Below, in pieces: positions 1 to 6,446 of a DNA stretch of 17,804 bases. The number at the start of each line of letters is the position of its first letter. Positions within the stretch are counted from its first letter, which is position 1. The stretch is from NCBI GenBank assembly GCA_964247265.1, contig CAXTTS010000050.1:1-17804 (forward strand), given 5' to 3'. Source of the stretch: Alterirhizorhabdus sp964247265 (GTDB taxonomy: Bacteria > Pseudomonadota > Alphaproteobacteria > Sphingomonadales > Sphingomonadaceae). Position numbers and translations under genes: made by a program. The notes under the pieces were generated by a model. It was not told the origin of the DNA, searched no databases, and saw only the letters and a program-made list of their open reading frames with translations.

Positions 1-455
1 GGATCGCGCAGGGGCATCGCGAAGGCCCACCCGCCTTGCTCGATCGCTAGCGCCGCCCCGAACCGCGCCTCGCCGCCGGCCGGGCGCTGGCGCCGCACGT
101 CCACGCGATGGCGGACATATCGGACGGGTTGCTGATCGACGCCGGTCGCATGGCCGCCGCCAGCGGGCTTGCGCTCACGATCGATCTCGCCGCAGTGCCG
201 CTGTCCGCCGCCCTCATCGCCGTGGCGGGGCAGGGCCGCGCCGCCCGCCTCGCCGCCGCCACGGCGGGGGACGATTACGAACTGCTGTTCGCCGCCCCGC
301 CGGCTGCCAGCGCCGCCATATCAACCCTTTCTCAATCTCTCGGGCTCAGCTTCACCGCGATCGGGCGGTTCGCGGCAGGCGCCGGGCTCGCGCTGGTCGA
401 TGGCGACGGCGCGGTGCCGCTGCCCGATCGGTTGGGATATGAGCATGGCGCATGA
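1..455 (+). pseudogene. thiL: Thiamine-monophosphate kinase ThiL, 3' part, interrupted by an in-frame TAG
   Basis: ThiL phosphorylates thiamine monophosphate to thiamine diphosphate, the last step of cofactor synthesis. The frame starting at base 3 is ThiL-like on both sides of a TAG at 48-50. Before it are residues resembling the family's IAQG and ALLDR segments; after it come RRPEPRLAAGRALAP, then MADISDGLLID (from 108) and GDDYELLFA (near 268), the conserved C-terminal ThiL blocks. The usual residue before RRP is tyrosine, so one base change (TAC or TAT to TAG) would explain the stop. The N-terminal ATP and metal-binding part lies outside the window. A restart at the ATG at 108 would give 115 residues, too short for the enzyme. 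It may be a true nonsense mutation or a base-call error. The family call is firm; loss of function is inferred. Confidence 0.82.
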
Positions 456-591
456 TCGCAGCACGTTCCGCATCGCCCGCCGCCACGCGATCGTGCTCGC
501 CGGGCTGCTCGCCGGCATGGTCAGCGCCGCGCTGCTGACCGACATGGTCGCGCCGCCATCCCGGCCGCACGCGGTCCGCGGCGCCATCTGA
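439..591 (+). CDS. Possible small single-span membrane protein, overlapping the thiL end
   Basis: A 50-codon frame begins at ATG 439, inside the last codons of thiL, and could also start at ATG 445. Its product has a basic N-terminus (RSTFRIARRHA), one hydrophobic stretch at about residues 17-34 (AIVLAGLLAGMVSAALL), and a short proline- and arginine-rich tail. This suits a small inner-membrane protein. The overlap with thiL would allow translational coupling. I recognise no family. The Shine-Dalgarno match is weak (TTGGGA just upstream). It could be a chance frame in GC-rich DNA; the main support is the basic-then-hydrophobic pattern in the gap before hppA. Confidence 0.4.
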   Translation: MSMAHDRSTFRIARRHAIVLAGLLAGMVSAALLTDMVAPPSRPHAVRGAI

Positions 592-617
592 TCGACGCGC
601 CCGCCGCGACTATCCGC

Positions 618-634
618 CAAGCCGGCCCGGCTTG
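618..634. terminator. Perfect 7-bp hairpin between thiL and hppA, possible terminator
   Basis: CAAGCCG and CGGCTTG flank a 3-base GCC loop. A second palindrome, CAAAGCTTTG, follows at 636-645. No T-run follows the first hairpin, so a classical intrinsic terminator is doubtful. The 149-base gap between the small frame and hppA (592-740) holds these two palindromes and the hppA ribosome site. I see no convincing promoter in it. Confidence 0.25.
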
Positions 635-740
635 CCAAAGCTTTGTATCCCCCGCATGTTCTTGCCCAACCGCGCGGCCCTGTTCCTTTGCGTGATGATT
701 TCGGCCGTGACGGACGAAGATAAGAGCAAGGGGAAAGAGG

Positions 741-2888
741 ATGCCAATCGTCTATTGGGCGATCGCGTGCGGTCTGGTCGCCATCGTCTACGGTCTCGTC
801 ACCAGCCGGCAGGTGCTCGCCGCATCGCCCGGCAACGAACGCATGCAGGATATCGCCGCCGCCATTCAAGAGGGTGCGCGCGCCTATCTCGGCCGGCAAT
901 ATCGCACGATCGCGATCGTCGGCATCGTCGTCGCCGCACTCGTCTTCTGGTTTCTCGGCGCCACCTCGGCGATCGGCTTCATCCTCGGCGCGGTGCTGTC
1001 GGGCGCCACCGGCTTCGTCGGCATGAACGTATCGGTGAAGGCCAATGTCCGCACGGCGGAGGCGGCGCGCACCTCGCTGCAGGGTGGCCTCACGATGGCA
1101 TTCCGCTCGGGCGCGGTCACCGGCCTGCTGGTGGCGGGGCTCGGCCTGCTCTCCATCTCGTTGTTCTTCTGGTATCTCACCGGCCCGGCGGGCCATGCGC
1201 CGACAGACCGGCCGGTGATCGACGCGCTGGTGGCCTTGGCCTTCGGGGCCTCGCTGATTTCCATCTTCGCGCGGCTGGGTGGCGGCATCTTCACCAAGGC
1301 GGCCGATGTCGGCGCCGATCTGGTCGGCAAGGTGGAGGCCGGCATCCCCGAGGACGATCCCCGCAATCCCGCCACGATCGCGGACAATGTCGGCGACAAT
1401 GTCGGCGATTGCGCGGGCATGGCGGCCGATCTGTTCGAAACCTATGTCGTCACGCTCGGCGTCACGATGGTGTCGATCGCCCTCTCGATCGGCGGCACGG
1501 CGGATGAACTGATGCGGCTGATGAGCCTGCCACTGATCGTCGGCGGCGTGTGCATCATCACCTCGATCATCGGCACCTACTTCGTCCGGCTCGGCAAGGG
1601 CCAGTCGATCATGGGCGCGCTCTACAAGGGCTTCTGGGTGTCGGTTGTGCTGGCCATCCCGGCGATCTACGCCGTCACCGCCTTCACGCTGGGCGATCTG
1701 AACCGCAACCTCGCCACCGCGCGGGAGTCGGTGGGGGCGGGCGCTCCGGCGGCGGTCGCGGCGGCGGCCACGGCGTTCACCGGCATGGATTTGTTCTGGT
1801 GCATGATGATCGGCCTCGCGCTCACCGGCGCGCTGGTGTGGATCACCGAATATTATACCGGCACCAATTACCGCCCGGTCCGCTCGATCGCTAAGGCTTC
1901 GGAAACCGGCCACGGCACCAACGTGATCCAGGGCCTAGCCGTCAGCCTCGAAAGCCCGGCGCTGCCGACGCTCGTCATATCGGTGGCGGTGATCGCGTCC
2001 TACCAGCTGGCCGGCGTGATCGGCATCGCCTTTGCCGCCACCGCGATGCTGGCGCTCGCCGGCATGGTTGTCGCGCTCGATGCCTATGGCCCGGTGACGG
2101 ACAATGCCGGCGGCATCGCCGAGATGGCCGATCTCCCGCCGGAGGTCCGCATCCGCACCGATGCGTTGGATGCGGTGGGCAACACCACGAAGGCGGTGAC
2201 GAAGGGCTATGCGATCGGCTCCGCCGCGCTGGCCGCGCTCGTCCTGTTCGGCGCCTACACCACCGACCTGAAGGAGTTCTTCCCCAACCTCGTCGTCAAT
2301 TTCTCGCTGTCCAACCCCTATGTGATCGTCGGGCTGCTGCTCGGCGCGCTGCTGCCGTTCAGTTTCGGCGCGTTCGGCATGACGGCGGTGGGCCGCGCGG
2401 CGGGATCGGTGGTGGAGGATGTCCGCGCCCAGTTCCGCGACAATCCGGGGATCATGGCGGGCACCTCACGCCCCAATTACGCGCGCACCGTCGATCTCGT
2501 CACGCGGGCGGCGATCAAGGAGATGATCCTGCCCTCGCTGCTGCCGGTGCTGGCGCCGATCGCGGTCTATTACGTCATCACCGCGGTGGCGGGGCAGGCG
2601 TCGGGCTTCGCCGCGCTGGGTGCGCTGCTGCTGGGTGTGATCGTCTCCGGCCTGTTCGTCGCCATCTCGATGACGAGCGGAGGCGGCGCGTGGGACAATG
2701 CCAAGAAATATATCGAGGACGGCAATCACGGCGGCAAGGGATCGGAGGCGCACAAGGCGGCCGTCACCGGCGATACGGTGGGCGATCCCTACAAGGATAC
2801 GGCCGGCCCGGCGGTGAACCCGATGATCAAGATCACCAACATCGTCGCGCTGCTGCTGCTGGCGGCGCTGGCCCACGCGGCGATGTAA
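741..2888 (+). CDS. hppA: Membrane-bound H+-translocating pyrophosphatase, K+-independent type
   Basis: This 715-residue integral membrane enzyme couples hydrolysis of pyrophosphate to proton pumping across the inner membrane. The family signature DVGADLVGKVE lies at residues 189-199, followed by EDDPRNPATIADNVGDNVGD (about 203-222), whose aspartates bind Mg-pyrophosphate. The C-terminal block with TGDTVGDPYKDT and GPAVNPMIK is also present. Many hydrophobic segments fit the usual 16 or so spans. In GNTTKAVTKG, Lys484 and Thr487 sit where K+-dependent enzymes carry two alanines, so the protein is predicted to be K+-independent and H+-pumping. Databases often label this family sodium-translocating, which is less likely here. 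The start is set by a purine-rich GGGGAAAGAGG at 730-740 directly before the ATG. Full length, no sign of damage. Confidence 0.96.
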   Translation: MPIVYWAIACGLVAIVYGLVTSRQVLAASPGNERMQDIAAAIQEGARAYLGRQYRTIAIVGIVVAALVFWFLGATSAIGFILGAVLSGATGFVGMNVSVKANVRTAEAARTSLQGGLTMAFRSGAVTGLLVAGLGLLSISLFFWYLTGPAGHAPTDRPVIDALVALAFGASLISIFARLGGGIFTKAADVGADLVGKVEAGIPEDDPRNPATIADNVGDNVGDCAGMAADLFETYVVTLGVTMVSIALSIGGTADELMRLMSLPLIVGGVCIITSIIGTYFVRLGKGQSIMGALYKGFWVSVVLAIPAIYAVTAFTLGDLNRNLATARESVGAGAPAAVAAAATAFTGMDLFWCMMIGLALTGALVWITEYYTGTNYRPVRSIAKASETGHGTNVIQGLAVSLESPALPTLVISVAVIASYQLAGVIGIAFAATAMLALAGMVVALDAYGPVTDNAGGIAEMADLPPEVRIRTDALDAVGNTTKAVTKGYAIGSAALAALVLFGAYTTDLKEFFPNLVVNFSLSNPYVIVGLLLGALLPFSFGAFGMTAVGRAAGSVVEDVRAQFRDNPGIMAGTSRPNYARTVDLVTRAAIKEMILPSLLPVLAPIAVYYVITAVAGQASGFAALGALLLGVIVSGLFVAISMTSGGGAWDNAKKYIEDGNHGGKGSEAHKAAVTGDTVGDPYKDTAGPAVNPMIKITNIVALLLLAALAHAAM

Positions 2889-2897
2889 AGTCCTCTT

Positions 2898-2995
2898 GTG
2901 TCGAGCGCAGCCGAGACACGCCTTCGAGCGTAGCCGAGAAGCCCGAGCGCATCTCGCTTCGCTCGATCGGTCCCTCGACTACGCTCGGGACACGG
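2898..2995. repeat. Cluster of short REP-like repeats after hppA
   Basis: A 13-base core, GAGCGYAGYCGAG, occurs three times: GAGCGCAGCCGAG at 2903-2915, GAGCGTAGCCGAG at 2926-2938, and inverted as CTCGACTACGCTC at 2974-2986. The first copy is flanked by GTGTC and GACAC (2898-2919); the inverted copy ends in GGGACAC. Between them GAGCG and CGCTC can pair (2945-2964). The cluster fills the gap between convergent hppA and the DUF3297 gene. It may fold to block transcription from both sides. It is noncoding and resembles dispersed REP-like repeats of sphingomonads. Confidence 0.6.
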
Positions 2996-3003
2996 AACGC
3001 GCT

Positions 3004-3291
3004 TTACGCGTCGCCGTCCACGCTCGCAGGGTCGGACAGGTCGTCCGCCTCGGGGCTGCTCAGGTAGCGCGGCTCCACCACGCCCTTGGCGGTGATCGTC
3101 AGCGGGTTGCCCTTGCGGTCCACCGTCTTGCCGATCGCCATCTTGATCCAGCCCTCGCTCACGCAATATTCGTCGACATTGGTCTTCTCGGCGCCGTTGA
3201 ACGTGATGCCGATGCCGCGCATCAGATGCTCCGGCAGGTAATAGGGGCTCTTGGGATTGTTCGAGAGGCGGTCGGGGGGCGTGTTGGTCAT
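3004..3291 (-). CDS. DUF3297 family protein
   Basis: A 95-residue soluble protein. The sequence MTNTPPDRLS, then SPYY, RGIGITFNG, KTNVDEYCVSEGWI and GNPLTITAKGVVEP matches the DUF3297 family, which has no established function. Residues 81-95 form an acidic tail (EADDLSDPASVDGDA) beyond the usual end of the domain. The start at 3291 is chosen because relatives begin with a similar M-x-TPPDRLS; an in-frame ATG at 3303 would add four residues (MDSD). It lies 56 bases downstream of the EEP phosphoesterase gene on the same strand and may be cotranscribed with it. The family assignment is recalled from conserved motifs; the function is unknown. Confidence 0.8.
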   Translation of the reverse strand: MTNTPPDRLSNNPKSPYYLPEHLMRGIGITFNGAEKTNVDEYCVSEGWIKMAIGKTVDRKGNPLTITAKGVVEPRYLSSPEADDLSDPASVDGDA

Positions 3292-3347
3292 GTCGCTGTC
3301 CATCTGATCTGCGTGGCTGATAGCGGCAGGACGGCGCTTTTCCAACC

Positions 3348-4040
3348 TCAGCCGAAGCGCAGCCGCGCCCAGATCGGCAGATGGTCCGATGCGGTGCGCG
3401 CGCTCATCGATCGATGCACGCCGGTCTCTTCGACGGAGAGTTCGCTGCTCACCACGATCCGGTCCAGCCGCGCGACCGGCTGGCGCGCGTGGAAGCTCGG
3501 CCCGGTCTCGGCAAAGCAATAATGCTGGCCGAAGTCGGCCAGGCAGCCGCCATGCCGGCGCCATTCGTTCATGTCGCCCATCATCACCGTCGGCAGGCGG
3601 CGTGCCTGCCCGTCGATATGCGCCATCACCGCATGCGCCTGCCGCCGCCGCCACAGGCCGGACAGATCGAGGTGCATGCCGACGATGCGGATATCCTTGC
3701 CGTTCAGCCGGATGTCCGCCAGCACCGCGCCGCGCGGCTCCAGCGCGGGCAGCGCCAGCGGCGCGTGGTGCAGGATCGTCGCCGACTTCCGCACCAGCAG
3801 CGCGTTGCCGTGCCAGCCGATGCTGCCCGGTCGCACGTCGAACGGCACCGGCATATAATCGCTATGCTCGGCGATCATATGCAGCGGCAGCGCGCTCAGC
3901 CGCGCGCCAAAGCGGCGGTCGGCCTCCTGCAACGCGATGATGTCGGCATCCACCTCGCGCAGCACGTCCAGTATGCGATCGGGGCGGCGGCGGCGGTCGG
4001 AACCGATCGCCTTGCGGATATTGTAGCTGGCAACGATCAT
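3348..4040 (-). CDS. Endonuclease/exonuclease/phosphatase (EEP) family hydrolase
   Basis: A 230-residue protein with the full set of EEP-fold motifs: SYNIR with Asn7, LQEADRR with Glu39 (metal ligand), GMHLD with His123, GDMN with Asp156 and Asn158, RLDRI with Asp193, and the terminal SDHLP with Asp219-His220. The family cleaves phosphodiesters or phosphomonoesters with Mg2+; substrates range from nucleic acids to phospholipids, and the sequence does not settle which. No signal peptide is visible, so it is probably cytoplasmic. The start at 4040 is supported by AGGGG about 5-8 bases upstream and by the family pattern of starting just before the first strand. It is divergent from the PAP2 phosphatase gene, with 105 bases between them. 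That pairing weakly suggests lipid or phosphate-ester metabolism (inference). Confidence 0.86.
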   Translation of the reverse strand: MIVASYNIRKAIGSDRRRRPDRILDVLREVDADIIALQEADRRFGARLSALPLHMIAEHSDYMPVPFDVRPGSIGWHGNALLVRKSATILHHAPLALPALEPRGAVLADIRLNGKDIRIVGMHLDLSGLWRRRQAHAVMAHIDGQARRLPTVMMGDMNEWRRHGGCLADFGQHYCFAETGPSFHARQPVARLDRIVVSSELSVEETGVHRSMSARTASDHLPIWARLRFG

Positions 4041-4145
4041 GCACGCCCCTTGGCCGAGCAGCGTAGAACATCCCGCACCCCGACTTGTTTCAGAGGCGTG
4101 CCGACCTGCCGGCAACTTACCCGCCGGCCGGGGGGTTGAGCGGCC

Positions 4146-4742
4146 ATGCAGACAATTAACGACGCACCGCACGGTGCCAGCGATATCGAGAAGGCCGATC
4201 TGGCCGTGGCGCAGGCGGTCGCGCCGGTGAAGGACAGTCTGGTGGTCCGCGCGCTCGGCGCGCTCAGCGACCTGTCCGATCAACCGCCGCTAATCGCCTT
4301 ATCGTCGGCCACCCTCGCGCTCGGGATCGTGCGCGGCGATCGACGGATGGCGGAAACCGGCGGGCGGATGCTGGCGGCGCATCTGCTGGCCACCGCGATC
4401 AAATCCGCGATCAAGGCGCGCGTCGTCCGCACCCGCCCGCATCTGCTGGTCGAGCAGGGCGATTACCGGATGCACGAGGGCGACGAGAACGCCCACCCGG
4501 TCAACAGCTTCCCCTCGGGCCACACCGCCGGCGCGGTGGCGGTGGCGCGGGCGGTGGTGCGCGGCCATCCTGACCGGCGCCCGGCCGCCTACGCTCTGTC
4601 CGGCGCGGCGGCGCTGATGCAGATCCCGCGCTGCACCCATTATCCCAGCGACATCGCCGCCGGTACAGCCGTCGGCATCGCGGCGGAGGCGATGATCTAC
4701 GGCACGGAATTGCTGGTGATGGCGGCGCTGAGCCGAAAATAG
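4146..4742 (+). CDS. PAP2-family phosphatase
   Basis: A 198-residue protein of the type 2 phosphatidic acid phosphatase superfamily, which removes phosphate from lipid phosphates such as phosphatidate or undecaprenyl diphosphate. Motif 1 is Lys90-X6-Arg97-Pro98 (KARVVRTRP), motif 2 is FPSGHT (residues 122-127, His126 catalytic), motif 3 is THYPSD (His165, Asp169). The arginine normally six residues before the motif 3 histidine is a glutamine (Q159); the nearby Arg162 might stand in. Hydrophobic stretches around 47-61, 74-86, 127-138 and 172-194 suggest membrane association, though fewer clear spans are seen than in the classic six-helix form. A GGGGGG run at 4131-4136 precedes the start. Convergent with gcvPB. 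Confidence 0.85.
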   Translation: MQTINDAPHGASDIEKADLAVAQAVAPVKDSLVVRALGALSDLSDQPPLIALSSATLALGIVRGDRRMAETGGRMLAAHLLATAIKSAIKARVVRTRPHLLVEQGDYRMHEGDENAHPVNSFPSGHTAGAVAVARAVVRGHPDRRPAAYALSGAAALMQIPRCTHYPSDIAAGTAVGIAAEAMIYGTELLVMAALSRK

Positions 4743-4766
4743 CCCGCACGCGAGCAACCTTCCTCG

Positions 4767-4850
4767 TCATCCCAGGGCAGGCTGGGATCTCCTAAGGCTT
4801 GGCGCGAGGTTTTTCCTAGCCGCACGAGATCCCAGCTTTCGCTGGGATGA
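4767..4850. repeat. 84-bp double-hairpin repeat, copy 1
   Basis: Two hairpins, ATCCCAG(6)CTGGGAT at 4769-4788 and ATCCCAG(6)CTGGGAT at 4829-4848, are arranged so that the whole element is itself an inverted repeat beginning TCATCCCAG and ending CTGGGATGA. It lies between the convergent ends of the PAP2 gene and gcvPB and may serve as a two-way terminator. A T-run (TTTTT, 4810-4814) sits in the centre. A second copy of the same architecture is at 8592-8672. It resembles the dispersed noncoding repeats common in sphingomonad intergenic regions. Confidence 0.72.
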
Positions 4851-4862
4851 TGGTATCTCGAT

Positions 4863-6446
4863 CTACTCCGCCGCCTCCGCCACCGGCGCGGGGTCCTTCC
4901 ACACCAGCACCGGCTTGCGCGCCGCCGCGGTCTCGTCCAGCCGGCGGCGGGGGGCGAACAACGGCGCCGCCTTCAGCGCAAGATCGCCGGCCTTGGCCCG
5001 CTCCGCCACCGATCGCAGCGCGCCGATGAACTCGTCCAGCGCCGCCTTGCTCTCGGTCTCGGTCGGCTCCACCAGCATCGCGCCGTGCACCACCAGCGGG
5101 AAATACATCGTCATCGGGTGGAAGCCCTCGTCGATCAGCCCCTTGGCGATATCCAGCGTGGTGAAGCCCTCCGCCAGATTGTCGTCGCTGAACAGCGCCT
5201 CGTGCATGCACGGCCCGCTGAACCCGAACGGCGCATCCAGCACGCCTTCCAGCGACCGCAGGATATAATTGGCGTTCAGCACCGCATCCTCGGCCACCTG
5301 CCGCAACCCGTCGGCGCCGTGGCTCAGCATATAGGCGGCGGCACGGACGAACATGCCCATCTGCCCGTGAAACGCCACCATCCGGCCAAAGCTGCCGGCA
5401 TGATGCTCGCCCGCCGTCTCCTCCTCGACCAGCCGGTAGTGATCGCCCCCCGCCTCATCCTTGGCGCGTTCGATGAACGGCAGCGGCGCATAGGGTGCCA
5501 GCGCCTCGGAGAGCACGACCGGCCCCGAACCCGGACCGCCGCCGCCATGCGGGGTGGAAAAGGTCTTGTGCAGGTTGATGTGCATCGCATCGACGCCCAG
5601 ATCGCCCGGCCGCACCCGCCCGACGATCGCGTTGAAGTTCGCCCCGTCGCAATAGACCAGCCCGCCGGCCGCATGCACCGCATCGGAGATCGCGATCATC
5701 TCGCGCTCGAACAGGCCGCACGTATTGGGGTTGGTAATCATCACGCCCGCCACGTCGGGCCCCAGCCGCCGCTTCAGCGCGTCCAGGTCCACCCGGCCTT
5801 CGGGCGTGGCGGGGATATTCTCCACCGCATAGCCGCAAAATGCTGCCGTTGCCGGATTTGTGCCGTGCGCGCTTTCGGGAACGAGGATGACCTTGCGCGC
5901 GTCGCCCCGTGCCTCCAGCGCGGATCGGATCGCCAGCAGGCCGCAGAGTTCGCCATGCGCGCCGGCCTTCGGGCTCATCGCGACCGCCGCCATGCCGGTC
6001 AGCTTCATCAGCCATTCGCCGACAAGGTGGATCAGGCCCAGCCCGCCCTGCACCGTCTCCACCGGCTGCAACGGATGGATGTCGGCAAAGCCGGGCAGGC
6101 GGGCCATCTTCTCGTTCAGGCGGGGATTATGCTTCATCGTGCAGCTGCCGAGCGGAAACAGCCCTAGGTCGATCGCGTAGTTCTGCCGGCTGAGGCGCGT
6201 ATAATGGCGCACCACCTCGGGCTCCGCCAGGCCCGGCAGGCCGATCGGCCGGTTCCGCTCCAGTCCGCCCAGCCGGCTCGCCACGTTGGGCGCCTCGGGC
6301 AAATCCACACCGGTGCGATCGCGATCGCCGATCTCGAAGATCAGCGCCTCCTCCAGCATCAGCGCCCGGTTGCCGGTGAAGGTTGCCGGCGCATCCGCCT
6401 CGGCCGTTCCCATTTCGGGCTTCCACCCGCTCGCATTCACGCTCAT
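4863..6446 (-). CDS. gcvPB: Glycine dehydrogenase (decarboxylating) subunit 2
   Basis: This is the C-terminal half of a split glycine cleavage P protein, 527 residues. With GcvPA it decarboxylates glycine using pyridoxal phosphate and passes the aminomethyl group to the lipoyl arm of GcvH. The PLP-binding lysine is Lys294 in the block NLHKTFSTPHGGGGPGSGP, followed by the glycine-rich segment typical of P proteins. Other family blocks are PLGSCTMKHNPR, MSPKAGAHGE, ESAHGTNPA and EPTETESK. It starts with an ATGA overlap with the gcvPA stop, so the subunits are translationally coupled. It is the last gene of the operon; the double-hairpin repeat follows its TAG stop. The first 25 or so residues are not conserved; the start rests on the overlap. 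Confidence 0.96.
   Translation of the reverse strand: MSVNASGWKPEMGTAEADAPATFTGNRALMLEEALIFEIGDRDRTGVDLPEAPNVASRLGGLERNRPIGLPGLAEPEVVRHYTRLSRQNYAIDLGLFPLGSCTMKHNPRLNEKMARLPGFADIHPLQPVETVQGGLGLIHLVGEWLMKLTGMAAVAMSPKAGAHGELCGLLAIRSALEARGDARKVILVPESAHGTNPATAAFCGYAVENIPATPEGRVDLDALKRRLGPDVAGVMITNPNTCGLFEREMIAISDAVHAAGGLVYCDGANFNAIVGRVRPGDLGVDAMHINLHKTFSTPHGGGGPGSGPVVLSEALAPYAPLPFIERAKDEAGGDHYRLVEEETAGEHHAGSFGRMVAFHGQMGMFVRAAAYMLSHGADGLRQVAEDAVLNANYILRSLEGVLDAPFGFSGPCMHEALFSDDNLAEGFTTLDIAKGLIDEGFHPMTMYFPLVVHGAMLVEPTETESKAALDEFIGALRSVAERAKAGDLALKAAPLFAPRRRLDETAAARKPVLVWKDPAPVAEAAE

Noticed and set aside
632..1507. Plus-strand open frame overlapping the hppA start
   Set aside because: It overlaps the first third of hppA in another frame and turns into an R/H-rich shadow. 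It has no ribosome site comparable to the one at 730-740.
321..1913. Long open frame antisense to thiL and hppA (530 codons)
   Set aside because: It mirrors hppA codons. The product is rich in R, D, A and H with no domain, as expected from the reverse strand of GC-rich genes.
5085..6167. Plus-strand open frame of 360 codons opposite gcvPB
   Set aside because: The minus strand encodes gcvPB with the PLP lysine block here; the plus frame is a shadow.
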